From NCBI GenBank assembly GCA_945866165.1, contig CAMBGO010000128.1, positions 1-6,972 on the forward strand: a stretch of DNA of 6,972 nt, in the 5' to 3' direction. Shown one piece after another: positions 1 to 5,617 of the stretch. The first letter of the stretch is position 1; each line of letters begins with the position of its first letter. Source of the DNA: Chitinophaga pinensis. Lineage in GTDB: Bacteria; Bacteroidota; Bacteroidia; Chitinophagales; Chitinophagaceae. The position numbers were made by a program, and so were the translations under genes. Below the pieces are notes generated by a model, which saw nothing but the letters and a program-made list of their open reading frames with translations, made no database searches and was not told where the DNA came from.

Positions 1-1
1 T

Positions 2-202
2 GGTTGCACTACACCTACTTGGCCAAAGCAGCCAGTGATGAAGTCAAAGGCTGATATTTTGAAAGCCGGTTTCAATGCAGCAGCACCTGGTCCATTTGAA
101 AAAACCATTTTTGTAAAAATTAAAGGTATTGATGCTCCTTACGAATTGAAAATCAGTGGTGAAGTGATTTCAGCGGCAGAATTTGATAAGGCAAAAAAAT
201 AA
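2..202 (+). CDS. DUF1573 domain protein, C-terminal fragment
   Basis: This is the last 66 codons of a gene that begins left of the window; the open frame starts at base 2 and ends at TAA 200-202. The visible peptide opens with GCTTPTWPKQPV and continues through GFNAAAPGPFEKTIFVKI to end in ISGEVISAAEFDKAKK. The Cys-Thr-Thr-Pro start, the 'hydrophobic-x-F-N...GPFEKT' strand and the closing Ig-like beta strand ending in 'G.V' match the DUF1573 family. Members of that family are usually exported or periplasmic proteins of unknown function, abundant in Bacteroidota. The N-terminus, and therefore any signal peptide, lies outside the window, so localisation cannot be read here. The gene is followed directly by a strong terminator, so it ends its transcription unit. 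The family assignment is fairly secure; the molecular role is unknown. Confidence 0.8.
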   Translation, partial: GCTTPTWPKQPVMKSKADILKAGFNAAAPGPFEKTIFVKIKGIDAPYELKISGEVISAAEFDKAKK

Positions 203-220
203 AAATTAATTAATTCTTGA

Positions 221-253
221 AGCCCTGTTCATCGAACAGGGCTTTTTTGTTTT
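221..253 (+). terminator. Rho-independent terminator after the DUF1573 gene
   Basis: A perfect 10-bp stem pairs AGCCCTGTTC (221-230) with GAACAGGGCT (234-243) around an ATC loop, and is followed by TTTTT, G, TTTT. It starts 18 bases after the DUF1573 stop codon. The GC-rich stem base and T-rich tract are textbook for an intrinsic terminator on the plus strand. It insulates the E1 gene from upstream transcription. Confidence 0.93.
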
Positions 254-326
254 AGCTCCTTTTGAATTGTTGATAAATCTGAATATTATTTGGGGGTTAC
301 AAAACCTCAGTTTAATAAATTTAGGG

Positions 327-334
327 TAGATTTG
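327..334 (+). promoter_or_regulatory. Putative Bacteroidota -7 promoter element (TAGATTTG) for the E1 gene
   Basis: TAGATTTG fits the Bacteroidota sigma-ABfr -7 consensus TAnnTTTG. It lies only four bases (TTTC, 335-338) before the ATG at 339. If functional, transcription would begin at or next to the start codon, giving a leaderless or nearly leaderless mRNA. No TTG-type -33 element is visible at the expected distance (about 303-312), so the call rests on the -7 box alone and on the need for a new promoter after the terminator at 221-253. Confidence 0.4.
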
Positions 335-338
335 TTTC

Positions 339-2717
339 ATGGAGCAAGATGCTGTTTCAATCGACCAGCTTTCATTTGAAGGGTTCAGAGTTGCTGTTCT
401 ATCTGACTATAAGTTTGCATTTCAAAGCCGTCAGGCAAGTCTCCTGGGCCGCAAGGAGGTACTTACGGGGAAAGCCAAATTTGGAATTTTTGGTGATGGC
501 AAGGAAATACCTCAAGTGGCCATGGCTAAGTTCTTCCAAAAAGGTGATTTTTATGCAGGCTACTACCGAGATCAAACTTTTGCATTTGCAACTGGTATGG
601 CAACATTGAATCAATTCTTTTCTCAATTATATGCCGATCCCAATCCTGAAAATGACCCTCACAGTGCTGGTCGTCAAATGAATTGTCATTTTTCAAGCCC
701 TTTTATAGATGACGCTGGTTCATTTCTTGACTTGTCACAATTAAAGAACTTCTCAGCTGGCATGGCTCCCACGGCAGGTCATTTTCCCAAGGCTTTGGGA
801 TTGGCCTATGCTTCAAAAATATTCAGAAATACTCCTGATGATAGTGCCAACAATAATGTGAAAACAGCTGGCAATGAAGTTGTTTTTTGCACTATTGGTG
901 ACGCGTCAACAAGCGAAGGACACTTTTGGGAAACCATGAATGCAGCAGCAGTGAGTCAAGTGCCCATGGCCGTTTTCGTTTGGGACGATGGTTATGGAAT
1001 TTCTGTCCCCAAAGAATACCAAACCGTAAAGTCATCAGTTTCTACAGCTCTTGCAGGATTTGAAAAGCAGCAGCACACAAATGGTATTTTAATTTATAAG
1101 ATAAAAGGGTGGGACTATGCAGGTTTGTGTGAAGCATTTGAAGAGGGTATAGCAAAGGCCCGGACAGAACACATTCCTGTTTTATTTCATGTTGAAGAAC
1201 TCACACAGCCTCAAGGTCATTCAACATCAGGCAGCCATGAAAGATATAAATCACCCGAAAGGCTTCAATGGGAGAGAGAATGGGATTGTTTGCCAAAAAT
1301 GCGGTCTTGGATAATAGAAAATGCTTTATATAAAGAAGATGAACTTTCAGCAGCTGAAGATGATTTGAGGAAGTTGGTAAACCAAGCGAGGATAGAAGCA
1401 TGGAAGTTATACGATGAACCAATTCAACAAAGAAAAAAAGAGGTATTGCCATTGTTGGAAGAATTGGCAATGTACTCAGATAAAAAAGATGAAATTCTTT
1501 TATTGCACCGAGCCCTCCTTGATAATAATTTTCCTTTTAGAAGAGATGTTGTTGCAGCACTACAGCAGTCGATTTTGATTGCTAACGAAAGGTCAACATC
1601 ACATCATGCAATAGATAAGCTCAATCAATTACACGCTGAGAATAAGCAATTATTCAATAGTCATCTTTATTTTAATCCAAATGGTGCTGTGTTGTCTGAA
1701 TCCTTGCCAATCATTGACTACACTGAAAATGCACCATCATTAAACGGATATGAAATACTGAATCATTATTTCAATGAACTCTTTTCTATTAATCCCTTGG
1801 TTGTGGCTTTTGGAGAGGACTTGGGAAGAATTGGTGATGTTAACCAAGGATTTGCAGGCTTGCAGTTAAAATATGGCGAGACGAGGATTTTCGATACGGG
1901 TATCAGAGAACTAACTATCATTGGACAGGGCTTGGGGATGTCTATGAGGGGATTGAAGCCAATTGCTGAAATACAGTATCTCGATTATCTTCTTTATGGT
2001 TTACAGGTCTTAAGCGATGATGTTTCCACCCTTCATTACCGAACTGCCGGAAGGCAAATTGCTCCACTGATAGTAAGAACCCGCGGGCATCGCCTTGAAG
2101 GAATTTGGCATAGCGGGTCTCCTATGGGGATGATGTTATCAGCTTTAAAAGGAATGCATATTTGTGTGCCACGTAATATGGTTCAAGCAGTTGGTTTTTA
2201 TAATACTTTGTTAGAAGGAAAAGATCCTGGCATTGTTATAGAGTGTTTAAACGGATACCGCTTAAAAGAAAAACTACCTAGCAATTTGGTTGAATATAAA
2301 ATTCCACTTGGTATTCCTGAAGTGATCCGACAGGGTGCGGATATTACGGTGGTGTCGTATGGGTCCACTTTAAGAATTATTTCCGAAGCAGCTGACTTCC
2401 TTTCAAAAAATAATATTGATGTTGAAATAGTAGATGTGCAAACGCTGTTACCGTTTGATGTCCATGCTAAGATTTTGGATTCATTGAAAAAAACCAACAG
2501 AATACTTTTTGTTGATGAAGATGTTCCTGGTGGAGCAACTTCATTTATGTTTACAGAAATACTTGAGCACCAAGGTGGCTATCGATGGCTTGATGCTGCT
2601 CCCAGAATTCTTTGTGCAAAGCCTCATAGGCCGGCATACGGAAGTGATGGCGACTATTTCTCTAAGCCTAATGTCGAAGATGTGATTAACATGGTGATGA
2701 GCATCATGTCTGAATAA
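339..2717 (+). CDS. Fused 2-oxoacid dehydrogenase E1 alpha/beta, probably branched-chain (2-oxoisovalerate) type
   Basis: This is the thiamine-diphosphate-dependent E1 of a 2-oxoacid dehydrogenase complex, which decarboxylates the oxoacid and passes the acyl group to lipoyl-E2 in the cytoplasm. Alpha and beta chains, normally separate genes, are joined in 792 residues. The alpha half (about 60-350) carries NFSAGMAPTAGHFPKALG (137-154), the cofactor motif GDASTSEGHFWETMN (187-201) ending in WDDGYGIS (215-222), and the active-site loop GHSTSGSHERYKS (293-305). After a helical linker (about 380-465), the beta half has FGEDLG (491-496), FDTGIRE (518-524, E524 matching the Glu that activates the cofactor), WHSGSP (590-595) and a transketolase C-terminal domain (about 655-785, with VDVQTLLPFD and LFVDEDVPGG). 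A TAG at 327-329 is in frame upstream, so the ATG at 339 is the first possible Met. The motif has GDA and DD where GDG and NN are usual. Substrate preference is inferred: branched-chain oxoacids are most likely, pyruvate is not excluded. The E2 and E3 genes are not nearby. Confidence 0.9.
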   Translation: MEQDAVSIDQLSFEGFRVAVLSDYKFAFQSRQASLLGRKEVLTGKAKFGIFGDGKEIPQVAMAKFFQKGDFYAGYYRDQTFAFATGMATLNQFFSQLYADPNPENDPHSAGRQMNCHFSSPFIDDAGSFLDLSQLKNFSAGMAPTAGHFPKALGLAYASKIFRNTPDDSANNNVKTAGNEVVFCTIGDASTSEGHFWETMNAAAVSQVPMAVFVWDDGYGISVPKEYQTVKSSVSTALAGFEKQQHTNGILIYKIKGWDYAGLCEAFEEGIAKARTEHIPVLFHVEELTQPQGHSTSGSHERYKSPERLQWEREWDCLPKMRSWIIENALYKEDELSAAEDDLRKLVNQARIEAWKLYDEPIQQRKKEVLPLLEELAMYSDKKDEILLLHRALLDNNFPFRRDVVAALQQSILIANERSTSHHAIDKLNQLHAENKQLFNSHLYFNPNGAVLSESLPIIDYTENAPSLNGYEILNHYFNELFSINPLVVAFGEDLGRIGDVNQGFAGLQLKYGETRIFDTGIRELTIIGQGLGMSMRGLKPIAEIQYLDYLLYGLQVLSDDVSTLHYRTAGRQIAPLIVRTRGHRLEGIWHSGSPMGMMLSALKGMHICVPRNMVQAVGFYNTLLEGKDPGIVIECLNGYRLKEKLPSNLVEYKIPLGIPEVIRQGADITVVSYGSTLRIISEAADFLSKNNIDVEIVDVQTLLPFDVHAKILDSLKKTNRILFVDEDVPGGATSFMFTEILEHQGGYRWLDAAPRILCAKPHRPAYGSDGDYFSKPNVEDVINMVMSIMSE

Positions 2718-2721
2718 AACC

Positions 2722-3153
2722 TCATTTGAGTATTGAGTCGGCGTAAGCAGATTCATTGGTAATACACATGTTATTTTTACCAAAGAACTTAATTCTATTT
2801 TTAGCAACATACCGGTAGAAAAAGTCTCTAATTGATTTAGGGACAATAATGAATATAGTTGCTAGCTTCCATGGGAAAGGCAGTTGGGAAAGTGTTTTTA
2901 AAATGGCTGTTGATCTCAAGGATATTTCTCCATGTTTAAAAAAAATAACTGTGTTCTTGTTTGCAGGATTTGTTTCGAGGTTAAGTACCTTAAACGTATC
3001 TCCACCTATGGGTGCAAATTGTAAGGTCTTGTGTATATCTCTTTTAAGCAGAAACAGGACTGTTTTATTACAAAGCAAACAATCATCATCAAAAAAAATG
3101 ATTGCTTTTTGACTGGGTTCAATTGATTCTATTTTTGTTAAGGGATCAATCAT
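2722..3153 (-). CDS. DCC1-like thiol-disulfide oxidoreductase family protein (DUF393)
   Basis: This is a 143-residue protein of the DUF393/DCC family, named for the N-terminal Asp-x-x-Cys-x-x-Cys. Here a beta strand AIIFF leads into DDDCLLCNKTVLFLLKRD, with C25 and C28 forming the thioredoxin-like CxxC pair. The family's C-terminal signature is present as RDFFYRYVAKNRIKFFGK, followed by a third cysteine (C130) in the usual position. Members are predicted to have a thioredoxin-like fold and redox activity, but their substrates are generally not known. There is no signal peptide or obvious membrane anchor, so it is probably cytoplasmic. Its ATG overlaps the yebC stop codon in the sequence ATGA, so it is the second gene of a two-gene unit and is probably translated by coupled reinitiation. 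Its own stop is 4 bp from the end of the convergent E1 gene. Family call is firm; function is open. Confidence 0.88.
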   Translation of the reverse strand: MIDPLTKIESIEPSQKAIIFFDDDCLLCNKTVLFLLKRDIHKTLQFAPIGGDTFKVLNLETNPANKNTVIFFKHGEISLRSTAILKTLSQLPFPWKLATIFIIVPKSIRDFFYRYVAKNRIKFFGKNNMCITNESAYADSILK

Positions 3154-3872
3154 TTTAGGTTATGAAATACTTTTTGAACGTCTTCATCTTGTTCTAATTT
3201 GTCAACTAATTTCAATACTTCTTGTGCTTGCTCTTCATTCAATTCAACCGGTGTTGATGGAATCCATTCAACTTCAGCACTGAGGGTGTTGAAGTTTTTT
3301 TCTTCCAATGCTTTTTGCATATTGCCAAAATCATTGAAAGCACATCGCACTGCCAATACCTCTTCACCTGAATCCGTTGTGCTTTCACCAAGTTCCTCAA
3401 GGCCAAAATCGATTAATTCTAATTCCAGGTCTTCTGCATTGATATTATCATGTTTTAATTTGAAGACCCCCATTTTTTTAAATTGAAAGCTAACGCTACC
3501 ACTTGTGCCCATGGCTCCATTCCCTTTATTGAAATGAGATTTTATATTGGCAACTGTTCTAACATGGTTATCAGTGGCAGTCTCAACTAAAATTGCAACG
3601 CCATGTGGCGCATAACCTTCGTAAAGTATCTCTTCAAAATTTTCAATATCTTTTCCTGTTGCTCTTTTTATTGCTGCTTCAACCCTGTCTTTGGGCATAC
3701 CAACACTTTTTGCATTTTGAAAACAGCGGCGCAATGCAGGATTGGTATTGGGGTCTGGGCCTCCAGCCTTCACGGCAATGGCAATTTCCTTTCCAATTCT
3801 TGTAAATTGTTTTGCCATCCTATCCCAGCGAGCAAACATGGCATGTTTTCTAACTTCAAATATCCGTCCCAT
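3150..3872 (-). CDS. yebC: YebC/PmpR/TACO1 family protein
   Basis: This 240-residue protein has the full length of the YebC family. Members were first described as DNA-binding regulators (PmpR) and more recently as ribosome-associated factors that help translation through difficult sequences such as proline stretches (bacterial YebC, mitochondrial TACO1). The N-terminal helical domain (about 1-75) includes MAKQFTRIGKEIAIAVKAGG and NAKSVGMPKDRVEAAIKRATG. It is followed by the hallmark EGYAPHGVAILVETATDN (85-102), then VRTVANIKSHFNKGNGAMG and GSVSFQF (125-131). The C-terminus has the typical acidic end LDKLEQDED-like (224-231) and VQKVFHN. The start MGRIFEVRKH is the Bacteroidota form. The ATG at 3870-3872 is secure, because an in-frame TGA lies a few codons upstream with no Met between. 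It is first in a unit with the DCC-family gene, overlapping it by 4 bases. Whether it acts on DNA or the ribosome here cannot be read from the sequence. Confidence 0.95.
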   Translation of the reverse strand: MGRIFEVRKHAMFARWDRMAKQFTRIGKEIAIAVKAGGPDPNTNPALRRCFQNAKSVGMPKDRVEAAIKRATGKDIENFEEILYEGYAPHGVAILVETATDNHVRTVANIKSHFNKGNGAMGTSGSVSFQFKKMGVFKLKHDNINAEDLELELIDFGLEELGESTTDSGEEVLAVRCAFNDFGNMQKALEEKNFNTLSAEVEWIPSTPVELNEEQAQEVLKLVDKLEQDEDVQKVFHNLK

Positions 3873-3899
3873 GGTAATTATTCTTTTTTGTCAGGATTA

Positions 3900-3907
3900 C
3901 AAATTTA
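3900..3907 (-). promoter_or_regulatory. Putative -7 promoter element (TAAATTTG) for yebC and the DCC gene
   Basis: Read on the minus strand, 3907 to 3900 is TAAATTTG, a match to the Bacteroidota TAnnTTTG element, ending 27 bases before the yebC ATG. A start site roughly 5-8 bases downstream would leave a leader of about 20 bases. The element sits between the terminator of the upstream permease gene (3925-3953) and yebC, where a promoter is needed. No clear TTG -33 box is seen at the usual spacing; the region there is the T-run of the terminator. Confidence 0.42.
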
Positions 3908-3924
3908 GGGTATCCATTTGGTGT

Positions 3925-3953
3925 AAAAAAAACCCGATACAATTGTATCGGGT
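3925..3953 (-). terminator. Rho-independent terminator of the amino acid permease gene
   Basis: A perfect inverted repeat pairs ACCCGATAC (3932-3940) with GTATCGGGT (3945-3953) around AATT. On the minus strand the stem is followed at once by eight T residues (complement of A3925-3932). It starts 21 bases beyond the permease stop codon, so it ends that transcript before the yebC promoter. On the plus strand the stem is not followed directly by a T-run, so it should work mainly in the minus direction. Confidence 0.93.
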
Positions 3954-3974
3954 CTAAAATTGTTTTTTAAAAAA

Positions 3975-5468
3975 TTAACTATTGAGTTTACTGTTCTTTT
4001 TGCTGTAAACGAAATAAACAATCAATCCAATTGCCATCCAAGCAAATGCAACTTTTAGTGTTTGTTGATCAAGGCCAACAATCATTGCTAGGCAGATTAG
4101 TGCGCCAAGTACTGATACAACAGGTGCAAGGGGTGTTCTGAAAGGTCTTTCAATATTGGGGGATTTCACTCGGAGTATCCAAACACCGATACTAACCAAT
4201 ACAAAGGCAAATAGGGTGCCGAAACTAGTTAGGTCTCCTGCTACATGTCCTGGAACAAAGGCTGCAAAAGCACCAACAAAAACGAAAAGAATCATGTTTG
4301 ATTTGTATGGTGTTTTGAATTTGGGATGCAATTCGCCAAATGCCTTTGGTATTAGGCCATCATTACTCATAGTGTAGAATATCCGGCTCTGGCCCATCAA
4401 CATTACGAGAATGACTGATGAAAATCCAGCTAAGATCGCTACTGTTACTGCAGTAGCTAGCCAACTGTATTCTTTCATATAAGTTGAAATAGTGTATGCT
4501 ACAGAGGCTTCTCTTCCTTTTTCAGGGTCCACAAAATCTTTCCAATTTGCTACACCGGTTAACACATGTCCAAATAGAATATATAGGATTGTACAAACTA
4601 CAAGGGAGCCAAGTATTCCGATTGGCATATCTCTTTTTGGATTTTTAGCCTCTTGTGCAGCAGTTGATACTGCATCAAAGCCAATAAATGCAAAGAATAC
4701 AATTGCTGCTCCACCTAAGACACCTCCCCAACCATGTTTGTTCCAGCTACTGTAATCCGCAATAACCTTACCTGCCTGATCAGTTACAGCCGGTTCAGTT
4801 GCTGGTATAAAGTAGGGTTGATAGTTGGCTTGGTTGATAAACTTCCATCCGAGTGCGATGAAGATTAATACAACAGAAACCTTGATGAAAACTATGATTA
4901 AATTAACCATGGCTGATTCTTGGGTTCCTTTGATCAACAACAGCGTGAGTAGTAAAAGAATAACCAATGCAGGTGCGTTAATCATACCCTGGTGTAAGAT
5001 GCCTGCAGAATCAGTGAAACTTTCGAAAGGCGAATGGCACCATTCATAGGGTATACTTCCTCCTAAAAGCTTGTTTAGGTATTCGCTCCAAGCAATTGAA
5101 ACAGTTGCTGCACCTAGTGCATATTCCATGATGAGTGCCCAACCAATTATCCATGCAACGAGTTCTCCCATGGTAACGTATGAATAGGCGTAAGCACTTC
5201 CTGCTATTGGAATCATCGATGCAAATTCAGCATAGCAAAGCCCTGCGAATGCACAACCAATGGCTGCAACTATGAATGATAATGTAACAGCTGGTCCTGC
5301 AGCTTGCCCAGCCGCTGCTGCCGTTCTAACAAATAGACCGGCACCAATGATTGCCCCAATTCCAAGTGCAATCAAGTTGGCTGGTCCAAGTGTGCGTTTA
5401 AGTCCCTTTTCCGAGTCTTCCGCCTGGGATAATATTCCTTCAAGCGATTTTTTTCTGAATAAACTCAT
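3975..5468 (-). CDS. APC-superfamily amino acid permease, cationic amino acid transporter (CAT)-like
   Basis: This is a 497-residue inner-membrane secondary transporter with about 12 hydrophobic segments. After a charged cytoplasmic N-terminus (MSLFRKKSLEGIL, then KGLKRTLGP), the first membrane segment contains GIGAIIGAGLF (36-46). This is the conserved unwound helix that binds the amino acid backbone in APC/LeuT-fold carriers. The sixth-helix motif FFAFIGFDAVS (258-268) runs into the cytoplasmic loop AAQEAKNPKRDMPIGI, typical of the CAT/YfnA branch. The C-terminal part, from PFRTPLAPVVSVLG to IGLIVYFVYSKKNSKLNS, resembles the CAT C-terminal domain. The exact substrate cannot be fixed by reading; cationic or broad neutral amino acids are the family's usual cargo. 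The frame is open upstream to 5564, but I chose the ATG at 5466-5468 because homologous proteins begin at this MSLFRKK-type sequence and the extension is AT-rich with no family similarity. It is divergent from the symporter gene and ends in its own terminator. Confidence 0.9.
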   Translation of the reverse strand: MSLFRKKSLEGILSQAEDSEKGLKRTLGPANLIALGIGAIIGAGLFVRTAAAAGQAAGPAVTLSFIVAAIGCAFAGLCYAEFASMIPIAGSAYAYSYVTMGELVAWIIGWALIMEYALGAATVSIAWSEYLNKLLGGSIPYEWCHSPFESFTDSAGILHQGMINAPALVILLLLTLLLIKGTQESAMVNLIIVFIKVSVVLIFIALGWKFINQANYQPYFIPATEPAVTDQAGKVIADYSSWNKHGWGGVLGGAAIVFFAFIGFDAVSTAAQEAKNPKRDMPIGILGSLVVCTILYILFGHVLTGVANWKDFVDPEKGREASVAYTISTYMKEYSWLATAVTVAILAGFSSVILVMLMGQSRIFYTMSNDGLIPKAFGELHPKFKTPYKSNMILFVFVGAFAAFVPGHVAGDLTSFGTLFAFVLVSIGVWILRVKSPNIERPFRTPLAPVVSVLGALICLAMIVGLDQQTLKVAFAWMAIGLIVYFVYSKKNSKLNS

Positions 5469-5617
5469 AACGTTGATTTGGTATTTTATTATTATGTAGC
5501 TCGTAAAATAATTAATAATTCTAATACATTGATTTTTTATTTTACAGTTTCCAAATGGGCCCATAAATCGATTTAAATCATTATTTTACAAAACCAATAA
5601 TAAATTATTCATAGCCC
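5469..5617. promoter_or_regulatory. Divergent intergenic region between two transporter genes, with three short palindromes
   Basis: This very AT-rich 149-bp stretch must hold the promoters of both the minus-strand permease and the plus-strand symporter. I see no good TAnnTTTG element for either. Three perfect palindromes lie close together: ATGGGCCCAT (5555-5564), AAATCGATTT (5565-5574) and ATTTAAAT (5571-5578), the last two overlapping. They fall about 40-60 bases before the symporter start. They could be operator half-sites or chance, since low-complexity AT DNA often yields such palindromes; only the GC-cored first one stands out. Confidence 0.4.

Noticed and set aside
1201..1470. Antisense open frame of 89 codons within the E1 gene.
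   Set aside because: It lies wholly within a gene with continuous family similarity, and its predicted peptide has no recognisable domain. It is a by-product of the sense codons.
339..2717. Possibility that the E1 gene is two genes joined by a sequencing error.
   Set aside because: The frame is continuous through the linker with no stop, and the alpha and beta domains are both complete. Fused E1 proteins of this size are known in Bacteroidota, so the fusion is real.
2756..2783. Inverted repeat TTGGTAA / TTACCAA just after the E1 gene, considered as its terminator.
   Set aside because: Only 7 AT-rich base pairs around a 14-base loop, no T-run after it, and it is inside the coding region of the DCC-family gene.
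3080..3110. Terminator-like hairpin on the plus strand: CAATCAT, 11-base loop, ATGATTG, then C and TTTTT.
   Set aside because: It lies inside the DCC-family coding sequence, over the codons for the conserved FFDDDC region, and about 360 bases beyond the E1 stop. The stem is weak and AT-rich; codon choice explains it well enough.
3603..3908. Plus-strand open frame opposite the start of yebC.
   Set aside because: It overlaps strongly conserved yebC sequence and its promoter region; its peptide is Cys/Phe-rich with no family features, as expected from reverse-complemented coding DNA.
5469..5564. Possible 32-residue N-terminal extension of the amino acid permease, from an upstream in-frame ATG at 5564.
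   Set aside because: The extension is AT-rich, has no resemblance to the family and overlaps the palindrome ATGGGCCCAT. The internal Met begins MSLFRKKSLEGIL, the normal start of CAT-like permeases.
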